Shown here piece after piece: positions 38,001 through 64,000 of a stretch of DNA of 64,000 nucleotides. The notes beneath the pieces are model-generated. The model made no database searches. It was not told the origin of the DNA and was given only the letters and a program-made list of their open reading frames with translations. The stretch lies in NCBI GenBank assembly GCA_000469685.2, contig LS997562.1, positions 28,538,177-28,602,176 on the forward strand. The letters run 5' to 3'. Numbering within the stretch: the stretch's first letter is position 1; the number at the start of each line of letters is the position of its first letter. A program made the translations under genes and the position numbers. Origin of the DNA: Haemonchus contortus (Eukaryota; Nematoda; Chromadorea; Rhabditida; Trichostrongylidae).

Positions 38001-40851
38001 AAGCTCAACAAAAAGGGCAAAAGGTATGACTTTGCTTGGTTACGTTTACCACTAGGTAATACCGGTCTGTGGCTGATATGGGTATTGGCAGCAATGCTGC
38101 TGCCGTCAAGCTTTCTGACGAATGGAAACAACTGTGGTTGGACTCGATCGGTCATCAGACGGCCCTAGAGGGTCAACGCCAATTACTCGAGGAAATGCGT
38201 CGATTGGAAGGATGGCGTTGGGAGCAGTGGAAGGAACAGTATGTGGAATGGAATGATCACCGAAAGGTAGTCTTCATTATGGATTTCCATATACAATTGA
38301 TTCCAAAGTGAAATTATTTTCAGGCGCGCGTTTCCGATTTATTCCGTCGTTATGACCGCTCTCACACGGGTAATATACCACGAGATGTATTCATAGATGC
38401 AGTTCTTGCTTCCAGTAAGTCCATACCTTCGTCTTGAGAGTTTTTGAGTGCATGTTATCCATATTTCTCGCTACAGTTGCTTGTTTTTCACGTTGCACGA
38501 GGTTTCGAGGCGTTGAGGTATTTGAAAATGAAAGGCTTAGTCCCTTGTGAACGCTAAGTTAGCACAAGAGACGCCGTCGAGTCTAAAAATGGCCTAGTCG
38601 ACGGACACACCCAAAACCGGACGAGTTTTCAAGACATTGGAGAAGTTGTGTAGATTGCAATGTTCGCACAGGGACACAAAGTTGCAACTGCACACTGCAC
38701 TATTACGGATTAGCACTTCTATTATTCCTCCAAAACTGGACACCCCAAAATTATCGGTGAACAGTGCCTAAGTAGTATCAAATTGGTTGAAGAAGTGTGT
38801 GTCTGATGTCTCTGAGACGTTGATTTCCTAACTTCAGAGTTCCCCACATCACGTTTGGAAATGAACAAGGTAGCGGATCTGTTTGATAAAGGAGACGGTT
38901 TAATAAACTCCAAAGAGTTTATTGACGCGCTTCGATTTGACCGATCTGTGAGTATTTTGATGATTTTCTCTTATTCCATATCAGTTAGTTTTGGTGGGTA
39001 AGTGTCAAGCAACGAAGAAGTATATGGAGAAGTCAAAGACTTCGCGCAGAAAAGGGAAGTCCCATCAACTCTCGTGTTTATGATTGCTGTGTCTATCAGT
39101 GGGAGCTATCACAAGGATGTGTCTTGAATGCCAGGATGCCTGTTTCATCCCTATTCAGGCTAGATATCACCTAGATATTGACCCGGTACTAAACTGTAGG
39201 ATCACATTGTTCTGATAGTTCTAGTCTGGGCTTATGATGCAGAAGCTTTGATTTTATCAAATGATTCAATTTGTAGTGCACATTTTGAAAGATTCACATG
39301 GCCCGTCTCCGTTTTGCAAAGCTTTTCAAAAATAAAGGGACTTCCTTGTAAGGACTATGGTAATTTACTCTGTGAAAGCCCATTCTTGTCATGCTTGCCT
39401 CTATTTTCAGCGTGAGCTGAAACCTATGACTGACCACGAGAAGGTTAATGAGGAGATTACGAAGCAGAAAAACGCTTGCAGTTGCTGCCAACAGTACAAA
39501 ATCGAAAAAGTCGCTGACGGTCATTATCGGGTACTCCTTTTTCTTTTAAACTGAGCAGTGACGCATGATACCATACTTTCTGCGATGTTTCAGTTTGGTG
39601 ACACACAAATCAAGCGAATGGTACGCATATTGCGCTCGACGGTGATGGTACGTGTAGGAGGTGGATGGGAAGCTTTGGACGAGTTTCTCTCTAAACATGA
39701 TCCATGCAGAGCCAAAGGTTCGTGACGGATATAATTGAAGTTCCACAAGCCAGCAGCAGTGATTTTTTAAATTCGTGGGAATGTGATGATATCTTGTGGA
39801 TAGCCACATTTACTCAAAGTTTTCTATCATCTTTACTTAGAGTGATAAAAGAGTAAAAAAGTGTAAAGGTTCCAGACGCTATAACCTACTTTGAAATGCG
39901 CCCTCGTATTTTACCTCCACTGCAAATTATTGGCGTTTGGAATGCACATTCAGCCCATGCAAGGGTTTCGGTGTTCAGTCAACGTATAAGCCAATGCTGG
40001 TACCAACCGACGATCCTTTAGTGGGAAATGCTTAGTAGTCTTAGGTAGGTTTGTGTCCTGGATACGATCCCAGACCATTAAGGGGTTAGTTTTCCACTTG
40101 GCACTACTTCATCTTCCCCTTCCAATTGACAATTCTCGTGTTGGGGGATTCTTTATTATCTTGAGCTGGTTTGCATCAGGATGCGACCCTAGACCATTCG
40201 TCACTTGGGGCTTCTCCATCTTTCCCTTCAACACCAATATCACGGGAATGATTACAAAAACTCAATACATGAATCCAGCTGGAAATGCTGAAAAGGAACA
40301 AGAAGTTCCCCATACTCATTCCTGTGTCATTTTATAAAAGACTTGGGGTATTTTTTACATTTGAGGTCGTCTGAACATCGATATGTTCTACAAGGATGTC
40401 ACCCCAAGCACAGCCATCGACACGATGCGTGCGTTTACGAAAGGACGACATAGAAGCTCGTCCCATCACACGGTACGCCTACGGTTTGAGAGTTTCTAGC
40501 GCTGTTGCAGGATTCATCTATTTATTTCAGGTGCACGGGCCTATAATGAAAATCCGTGAAAAGACAGAAAGAAGTATACCCATGTTCCCGCATAGAAGAG
40601 AACAGGGCGATAACGATATGGGTGAGTCCATCTATCTATGGCCTATCTACACCCCCTTATTCTCTTCCAATGACCTGGCTCTTTCAGAGACCAGCAGCCG
40701 AGGATTGCTAACGACGAGCCGAGACTCACTGGCGACTCCGACATCTCGTTCACATTCTCGTGCATCGGATTCGACGGCGGACGAAAAGCCGACTCGAATT
40801 CCCTCCCTTCGTATTCAAAAGGGGGGTCGTAGTAGCACACCTAGGTCGTAA
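1..40851 (+). CDS. vab-10: Spectraplakin VAB-10, long MACF-like isoform B (5'-partial, multi-exon)
   Basis: VAB-10B is a giant cytolinker that joins F-actin to microtubules. The N-terminal actin-binding domain is outside the window. Visible order: plakin domain with SH3 (exons within 1-3789), a spectrin-repeat rod (12078-38266), two EF hands (38324-38947), a GAS2 domain (39411-39717) and a Ser/Arg tail ending in TAA at 40849-40851. I traced about 90 exons in total, with reading phase preserved at the junctions, giving roughly 4,260 visible residues. This is the architecture of MACF1/dystonin and C. elegans VAB-10B. In C. elegans (established knowledge) VAB-10B acts in epidermal and muscle positioning and nuclear migration. 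Introns are mostly 50-300 bases; the longest (12228-14161, 16216-19087, 33854-35800) are rich in repeats. Identity is very secure; a few exon edges are not. Confidence 0.93.
1190..1480 (+). mobile_element. tRNA-derived SINE-like element
   Basis: It contains an A-box-like ggtggtgtagttacaagtg and a near-perfect B box ggttcgaatcc at about 1236-1246, but lacks a matching acceptor stem, so it is not a tRNA gene. A non-tRNA body follows to a T-rich end near 1480-1500. It is inserted in the vab-10 intron 1006-1967, in the same orientation. Confidence 0.6.
3790..4483 (+). other. Alternative-3'-end decision intron (A versus B)
   Basis: The donor at 3790 (gtacgt after ...KRQKQ) can join the acceptor at 4483 (tttacag, then EEEEMRKAD) for isoform A, or skip about 8.3 kb to the acceptor at 12077 (gattcag, then ESVAREATI) for isoform B. 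Both joins are phase 0. The intron holds no convincing exon or repeat that I could recognise. Which end is used must depend on competition between splicing to 4484 and skipping past it; no regulatory motif is identified from sequence alone. Confidence 0.75.
4484..5005 (+). CDS. vab-10: VAB-10A-specific E/R/D-rich exon, predicted single alpha-helix
   Basis: This single 522-base exon codes 174 residues consisting almost entirely of Glu, Arg, Asp, Lys and Ala. The first third is Ala-rich ([19 protein letters not shown]); the rest is blocks of three or four acidic residues alternating with three or four arginines ([11 protein letters not shown] type). Few hydrophobic heptad positions occur in the second half, so it fits a stable single alpha-helix better than a two-strand coiled coil. 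It sits between the plakin domain and the plectin repeats, where plectin itself has a coiled-coil rod. The exon is a low-complexity expansion at DNA level (gaggaagaggaaagacg-type units), so copy number may vary. Flanking splice sites are tttacag and gttagt. Confidence 0.85.
5154..11006 (+). CDS. vab-10: VAB-10A terminal exon: long array of plectin repeats
   Basis: A 5,853-base exon codes about 1,950 residues after the acceptor cttacag at 5153. It is an array of about 38-residue plectin-type repeats with the core TGxxLTLxEAIxxGLID, for example [31 protein letters not shown] and [19 protein letters not shown]. Less regular linkers occur near 6890-7300, 8650-9000 and 10330-10560. Plectin repeats form globular plakin-repeat domains that bind intermediate filaments. 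The reading frame is position 0 mod 3 to about 8000, 2 mod 3 to about 9830, then 0 mod 3 again. Repeats are intact in each part, so the joined protein is unambiguous. The protein ends soon after the basic [11 protein letters not shown] region. Confidence 0.92.
8001..8003 (+). other. Frame break 1 in plectin exon (apparent loss of one G)
   Basis: Upstream the frame reads ...GGVLDNAG and then runs to a stop at 8022-8024. The plectin frame resumes one base earlier as DAIHTSVKV. The junction lies in a GGG run at 8001-8003, and one additional G would restore continuity. There is no room for an intron. A sequencing or assembly homopolymer error is the simplest reading. Confidence 0.8.
9828..9833 (+). 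other. Frame break 2 in plectin exon (apparent extra A)
   Basis: The middle frame reads ...[10 protein letters not shown] and then loses the repeat pattern, stopping at 9889. The third frame continues [20 protein letters not shown]. The switch falls in a run of six A at 9828-9833, and five A would keep the frame. It exactly cancels the first break, so the exon's net length is a multiple of three. Confidence 0.8.
11007..12077 (+). other. VAB-10A 3' untranslated region and skipped segment before the first B exon
   Basis: After the TAA at 11006 comes about 1.07 kb without convincing coding potential. It should hold the 3' UTR and cleavage site of the A transcript. I saw no AATAAA in the first 800 bases; one occurs at 11881-11886, inside an inverted repeat, so the A cleavage site may use a variant signal nearer the stop. 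The segment 11623-11927 is an inverted-repeat element. The right end, gattcag at 12077, is the acceptor of the first B exon. Confidence 0.6.
11623..11927. repeat. Inverted-repeat (MITE-like) element with internal hairpin
   Basis: The outer arms near 11623-11668 (...ttgctttgaactcttacgagg...) and 11880-11927 (rc ...ttgctttgaactctcacgagg...) match as imperfect inverted repeats of about 45 bases. Inside, 11665-11687 and 11699-11722 form a second hairpin around accgataatggga/tcccactatcggt. The layout is that of a small non-autonomous foldback element. It lies in the A 3' UTR / B first-intron region. Confidence 0.6.
12078..38266 (+). CDS. vab-10: VAB-10B spectrin-repeat rod (about 72 exons)
   Basis: Exons run from 12078-12227, 14162-14349, 15038-15170, 15256-15438, 15495-15590, 15648-15759, 15813-15946, 16038-16215, 19088-19264, 19319-19570, 19632-19744, 20578-20774 ... 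through 35801-35948, 36117-36269, 36638-36838, 37130-37336, 37452-37634, 37691-37855, 37923-38023 and 38092-38266. They code about 3,200 residues of three-helix spectrin repeats, recognisable by Trp in helix A ([31 protein letters not shown]) and by LxxRWxxL-type helix C motifs. The rod separates the actin- and microtubule-binding ends and is absent from isoform A. Phases agree throughout. One junction (19744 to 20578) needs the acceptor ctaccag rather than the more obvious ctcag upstream. The 22538 and 36437 donors interrupt an ATG codon. Confidence 0.88.
12271..13912 (-). CDS. Possible nested antisense three-exon gene, unknown function
   Basis: Within the 1.9-kb VAB-10B intron, the minus strand offers three exons whose splice sites and phases agree: 13891-13912 (ATG, MFLLIAA, donor gtgaga, phase 1), 13231-13394 ([15 protein letters not shown]..., donor gtatgc) and 12271-12537 (after aatcag; [19 protein letters not shown]...[16 protein letters not shown]..., stop at 12271). 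Together they give about 150 residues. The middle part contains a basic stretch [13 protein letters not shown] do not recognise the family. The short hydrophobic start is too brief for a confident signal peptide. Two of the exons look coding in composition; the tiny first exon is the weakest part. It might instead be part of a longer gene model or chance. Confidence 0.35.
14350..15037. other. VAB-10B intron with an unexplained Lys-rich antisense ORF
   Basis: The 688-base intron joins exons in phase 2. The minus strand carries a 100-codon ORF (14464-14766) starting [16 protein letters not shown] and very rich in Lys, Ser and Gln. No family was recognised and no splice or promoter evidence is seen; chance in AT-rich DNA is likely. 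Confidence 0.4.
17700..18760. repeat. Decayed tandem array of about 110-130-base units with GC-box motifs
   Basis: About eight diverged copies share the order: cgcattcyagaacgtttctgaa, then gagttataaattttt, then gatctaagccccgcccac. Unit anchors lie near 17801, 17913, 18000, 18107, 18236, 18362, 18520 and 18652. It fills much of the VAB-10B intron 16216-19087. The minus strand is accidentally open for 210 codons because the unit is open in one frame; that ORF is not a gene. Confidence 0.75.
18854..18971. repeat. CAGA tetranucleotide run and a 20-base poly-G run
   Basis: A (CAGA)n tract lies at about 18854-18876. A run of 20 G occupies 18952-18971, in the same intron as the preceding tandem array. 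The poly-G run is a likely site of length error and could form a G-quadruplex. Confidence 0.8.
24118..24200 (+). mobile_element. tRNA-like SINE head in a vab-10 intron
   Basis: The tract tgtgtcagtggtacacacta...cacatgtggtccagagatcgagtcctg resembles the element at 1190 (cacacgtgtggtctcgggttcgaatcc), with a diverged B box. It lies in intron 23992-24757. Confidence 0.5.
24505..24590 (-). mobile_element. tRNA-like repeat on the minus strand
   Basis: The reverse complement reads cagatggtgtagtgggatgc... and then ggagatcaaattcc, in A-box/B-box arrangement. It sits about 300 bases from the plus-strand copy at 24118. Probably another SINE fragment. Confidence 0.45.
27221..28013. other. VAB-10B intron, AT-rich, no feature
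   Basis: The 793 bases between exons 27090-27220 and 28014-28175. A 126-codon minus-strand ORF at 27564-27944 has no splice or family support and is probably chance. Confidence 0.5.
32647..32711. repeat. 22-base inverted repeat (hairpin)
   Basis: Arms 32647-32668 (ataagcaatatattacgctg...) and 32690-32711 match with one mismatch around a 21-base loop. It lies in the intron 32088-32950 of vab-10. It is either a small foldback element or a pair of element ends. Confidence 0.7.
33900..34240. repeat. Three diverged about 143-base direct repeats in a vab-10 intron
   Basis: Units begin near 33925, 34066 and 34210 with (c/t)agctactgtyyccgtgg and include gcgtttgaatt and ggactncgcccac. The pattern is like the array at 17.7 kb in its GC-box content but is a different unit. 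Confidence 0.6.
34637..34880. repeat. Member of the GGCACAGTTCAC repeat family
   Basis: It starts aaaggcatagttcacaataatttt and ends near cacgtgggtcctggtgcg. The copy at 44188-44440 has the same two landmarks (aagggcacggttcacgataattt and acgtgtgggtcccggtgcg) at similar spacing, showing a dispersed element of about 240 bases. Confidence 0.55.
35145..35256. repeat. Long near-perfect palindrome, foldback element with GGCACAGTTCAC termini
   Basis: Arms of about 50 bases meet at cccgatcgatcggg (about 35194-35207). The outer ends read ttaggcacagttcac...taattccc, and their complement is at 35215-35253. Related ends occur at 34637, 38750-38772 and 44188, so this is a family. It lies in the vab-10 intron 33854-35800. 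Confidence 0.75.
38324..38947 (+). CDS. vab-10: VAB-10B paired EF hands
   Basis: Two exons, 38324-38414 and 38837-38947, follow the rod. The first has an EF-hand loop [11 protein letters not shown] flanked by helices (LFRRY before, VFIDAVLAS after). The second has [12 protein letters not shown] after KVADLF. In spectraplakins this pair precedes GAS2 and helps microtubule association. The second loop is shorter than a canonical 12-residue loop, starting DKGDG, so calcium binding at that site may be weak. The intron between them, 38415-38836, contains part of a dispersed palindromic repeat. Confidence 0.87.
39411..39717 (+). CDS. vab-10: VAB-10B GAS2 (GAR) microtubule-binding domain
   Basis: Exons 39411-39530 and 39594-39717 encode the GAS2-related domain: a Cys cluster [20 protein letters not shown], then [25 protein letters not shown] and [16 protein letters not shown]. 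The CxCC Cys pattern, VMVRVGGGW and the terminal KHDPCRAKG are hallmarks of the zinc-binding GAS2 fold that binds and stabilises microtubules in MACF/ACF7. This is diagnostic for the spectraplakin class. Confidence 0.95.
40030..40232. repeat. Imperfect direct duplication of about 90 bases
   Basis: The segment with ggtttgtgtcctggatacg..agaccatt..cacttggc at 40048-40118 recurs diverged at 40168-40232 (ggtttgcatcaggatgcg..agaccatt..cacttggg). It lies in the VAB-10B intron 39718-40365. Confidence 0.55.
40366..40851 (+). CDS. vab-10: VAB-10B C-terminal Ser/Arg-rich tail
   Basis: Exons 40366-40472, 40531-40621 and 40688-40851. The first follows acceptor ttgag at 40365, so the GAS2 end continues as [19 protein letters not shown]. 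The tail is rich in Ser, Thr and Arg ([20 protein letters not shown]) and contains IP-type motifs (TRIPSLRIQ) resembling the SxIP end-binding motifs of spectraplakin tails, although no perfect SxIP is present. The protein ends SSTPRS, TAA. The atypical acceptor (TTTGAG rather than TTTCAG) is supported only by frame and sense. Confidence 0.8.
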
Positions 40852-41077
40852 GCAGGACTGACAGTGCCTTTATTTTATAAAAATTTGCGTTTAGATTGTC
40901 AATCTGTTTGTTACTCAATATCTGCTTCAATTTATTTATTCCGGTATTCTTCTTTGTGATATTTATGTGTCGAGTTTCCCTTTGCCGGTTCGTATGCTCC
41001 TTAACGGCTTTCATCTCAAGAGCAAGTGTCTCAAATAATTTATGGTTTTCTTTTGATTGTTATTTGAAGTGCTCATT

Positions 41078-41090
41078 AATAAATAATAAA
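41078..41090 (+). terminator. Candidate polyadenylation signals for VAB-10B
   Basis: Two overlapping-range AATAAA hexamers, at 41078-41083 and 41085-41090, occur about 230 bases after the VAB-10B stop in AT-rich sequence. They are the first canonical signals after the stop codon and on the correct strand. Actual cleavage is inferred, not shown. Confidence 0.5.
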
Positions 41091-41329
41091 TGGTACAACG
41101 TTGGGGAAGGTGACCTTAGGGATTTTGAAGGCCTTCATACTTATCGTGTGTCAAGAAAGGGTGCTGTTGCGCAGTACTTAGAATTCGAGATTCACACCTC
41201 TTGAGCTTGAAGATCGAGAGCCGTACGCTGTTTAGCGTTGAGCTATCATGATGAGGTTTCGTCCTCTTCGCCTTCTTCAAAGCCTGGAAATCGAAGAGCC
41301 GGTTGGGATTTTCAGGTCTCGTTAGAGTA

Positions 41330-41405
41330 AGGGATAGAGCAAGGTGTTCGGAAAGCGCAAGTACGGGTTCGAGTTCCGTCCGAGACTGAAGTTTTGTTCA
41401 TAAAT
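41330..41405 (+). mobile_element. tRNA-like repeat in the intergenic region
   Basis: The tract ...ggaaagcgcaagtacgggttcgagttccgtccgag has a canonical B box (ggttcgagttcc) but no tRNA cloverleaf ends. Likely a SINE remnant. A second, inverted tRNA-like tract may lie at 41115-41260. Confidence 0.45.
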
Positions 41406-41907
41406 CGCCACGCGTTCTGCGGCAAGATAACAGCAGTTAACCAAACATCAAGTCAAAACAAATTGAGAGTTATCCCCACATCATGCCAGACAGTACTTAA
41501 GACTATTCTCTGGACCGGTAGACAACCCAAGACCCAAGACAAGGGTGATACTGGACCTTCTGTACTAGACAGTACTTCAAGAATGTGGGATTGACAGAGG
41601 AGCTCACATTCTTAGGTAACCTGCCTAGTCAATTTAAGAGAGATGACGGAGTTTATTACCAAGGTCGCGAACACTGTTGGAAGGGGCCACTAAAGGATTC
41701 TGCTAGAGGAGCTGCTTTTTAACAAAACATGTCTGCGTTGACGTTTTTCATGGGTTTTTCTTTGAATTAGGGCGTTTCACCCAGCGCCGCACGGCTCGGG
41801 GCTGTTGAGATCTTCGTATGCATTGAGAACTATCGCTTCTAACTACTGTGATTTAGCTCTTTTACTCTTTATAATCTCTGATCACATGTGAACAATGAGC
41901 GACTACC

Positions 41908-62120
<20,213 letters not shown>

Positions 62121-64000
62121 CTAAAAATATCATACAGCAACGAAGAAAGAAATGTTATCGAGACAAAGGAATCACTATTGAGCTGTCAGGAACTGAGTTG
62201 TCCGGAACCCCATAAAAATAGCAAGCCTGCTGTCATTAATATGTAATAAGTATCATCAATTTTCTGACGATCAAAAATACGTATCTATGAGTAAAACGTT
62301 GGCTGCGAGCTAGTAAGGGAGTGGGCGTGGCCAAAATGAACATTAGAGGGTATGTGTTTGGACAATCATAACCCACCACTTCTCACGTGATAAAGAAGAA
62401 TGCCCGTACTGCGGCCCAAGTCGATGTTGATCTTCATTGAAAAGTAGCTAATCATTTGCGAAGCATTGGCGGAACTTTGAGCTTTTTCTTCCCATGTGGA
62501 TTCCTTTTTAGTGAAATTCCCTTCCTCCACAATTCTTGCCCGATTCCCTTTACTAGAGCCCCTCCCTCCTCGCCCCTCATGGAGTCTGTATATTTCATAT
62601 GCCTATCCACTGGAGGAACTTGGACAATGCCCATTTTACGGTCAAGTACTGCGACCATTACGATCCCAGAGTGACCATGTAATCATCCAGAGCTCTCTAT
62701 TTGTCATGTCACGCGTAACTGAGCTTCCCTGCTGATAGTACGCCCATCTGGGGATTGGAAAGCTGGCCAACCAATATCCACACCACAGCCGACTTTTTTA
62801 TGTCGCCCATGATGTAAACTATGTGAATTTGAACATAACCCCATTTTATGTTCAATAGGTATAATATGTTCGGATATGAATGATGGCTGGAGATATTTCC
62901 GGCTAGCTGAACGACTAACAGCCCTGAAAAAAACGCTCAGCTGATAGGCAGCATGTGACGGGAGCGCCAGTGTTGTTGTTGATCGAGACGATTGATCCAG
63001 CGATGTGCATCGCAAATATTAGGCTGTTGAAACAAGAATGTCCCTCTGAGCCTGAGATATTGAGATATCGAAGAAGCACCAGTTCAACTGTCCAATCTGA
63101 CGAATTTGATCTTTCTCAGTCGATCATAGTTCTAGGTCCCACAAGATTTTCATCGAACCCATAAAAATATGACTTGAGGAATCGGTGACAATTCAGGACT
63201 CCTGAAAAAATCCTCTCTAGACAGAGCTTCTTCGACGCAAGATTATAGTACTGAGATGGGCTAATATTAAGGCGGTAACGCGGAAAGCAAGGCCCTTACC
63301 CCATGCTCCCTGCTCTTCAAAATTGAAGAAGCGTCGAGGTCCGAAAGCATCCAAAAGAACTCAAAAGAAAACATGAATGGACCGTTCATCAACTGTGGCC
63401 AATGAACTTCGCTAGGGCCGCTACGAATATATGCACTTCCCATGTCAGTTCACTGAGGCAAGGACGATCTTTGTGAAGAATGAGAGCTCCTCCGGCCCTG
63501 TTCTCTCCTCTCCCACCTTTCCCCGAACCCGCCTGACCGGATCTGACTCAACAGCTTCGCTCAACACCTTGTTTCCCTTGGTGTTCATCCTCAACCACAG
63601 CAATCGGTAAAACGATGATGGCTCTGGTGTCCCGACGGAATGCCGATCTCGAATCGACACCTAGCTTCAATTACTGCGTTCCCTTCTCGATGTTCAGACT
63701 GTAGAATATCCCGGTAAACGAAGAATTGAGTGAATCGAGTAAGCGAAAAGGCATAAGAAAAGGGTTACCCTTCTGAAACGTTTAGAGACGTCGTACTATC
63801 AGTATAAAAACAGAGCATAAAACGTCTCAACACAGCTAAAGTGGTACAAAAAGGCAGATATTCTCGCATTCCGCTACTTAGTGCGAAGTATTCGGATTGA
63901 TTTGCTTTATGGAGCTGGAATACAGTCTAATTTCAGTAATCAGGGAATTTTCGAGGTGATCTTAGAAAGTAATCAGTAAACGACCGAAGTACGTGATGAT
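62121..64000. other. Right-edge region, probably the first visible hum-7 intron
   Basis: The exon at 62013-62120 starts in phase after a missing base (FFPIYNPKY). The expected preceding motor exon, ending ...NPFK, was not found in these 1,880 bases on the minus strand, so it should lie past 64000. A minus-strand open stretch at 63445-63660 (YRLLWLRMNTKGNKV...) has coding-like composition but does not match the Myo9 motor. It is unassigned. Confidence 0.5.

Larger units (their letters stand above)
40852..41907. other. Convergent intergenic region between vab-10 and hum-7
   Basis: 1,056 bases separate the vab-10 stop (plus) from the hum-7 stop (minus). It holds the VAB-10B 3' UTR with poly(A) signals near 41080, two tRNA-like repeat remnants (41115-41260 and about 41330-41400), and the hum-7 3' UTR close to 41907. 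A repeated agtactt motif also occurs at about 41485-41580. No further gene is visible. Confidence 0.65.

Overview
The window is nuclear DNA from a nematode, most likely a clade V strongylid of the hookworm type. Genes are split into many small exons by mostly short GT-AG introns with nematode acceptors (TTTTCAG-like). Two C. elegans-type genes, vab-10 and hum-7, fill almost all of it. The long introns carry tRNA-derived SINEs, short palindromic elements, Tc1/mariner relics and simple repeats. No bacterial, viral or CRISPR sequence is seen.

Plus strand, 1-40851: the 3' portion of a vab-10 (spectraplakin) gene; the actin-binding calponin-homology exons lie upstream of the window. Eleven shared exons (1-3789) encode the plakin domain with its SH3 fold. 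The donor at 3789 then feeds two alternative 3' ends. The VAB-10A end (4484-11006) has one exon coding a long E/R/D-rich helix and one 5.85-kb exon of plectin-type repeats. The VAB-10B end (12078-40851) has about 79 small exons coding a long spectrin-repeat rod, two EF hands, a GAS2 microtubule-binding domain and a Ser/Arg-rich tail. One locus thus yields an intermediate-filament/hemidesmosome linker and an actin-microtubule linker. The plectin exon contains two compensating one-base frame breaks at homopolymers. A possible small antisense three-exon gene (12271-13912) sits in the first VAB-10B intron.

Minus strand, 62120-41908: 43 exons of a class IX myosin (hum-7/Myo9), with phases that agree across every junction. 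In protein order they encode most of the motor domain (P-loop, switch I, relay region, class IX loop-2 insertion), IQ motifs, a charged linker, an atypical C1 finger, a second canonical C1 finger, a RhoGAP domain with its arginine finger, and a proline-rich C terminus. The first motor exon(s) and N-terminal extension lie beyond 64000. Two introns appear to use GC-AG ends.

The two genes converge tail to tail, with 1,056 bases between stop codons. Both products act on the cytoskeleton: VAB-10 links actin, intermediate filaments and microtubules in epidermis and muscle attachment, and HUM-7 is a motorised Rho-inactivating GAP. I did not find a clearly new biological system. The most useful second-look items are the nested antisense gene, the isoform-swapped rod (single alpha-helix versus spectrin rod), the compensating frame breaks, the GC-AG introns and the dispersed palindromic repeat families. 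Exon ends were placed by hand and could be off by one or two bases in places.
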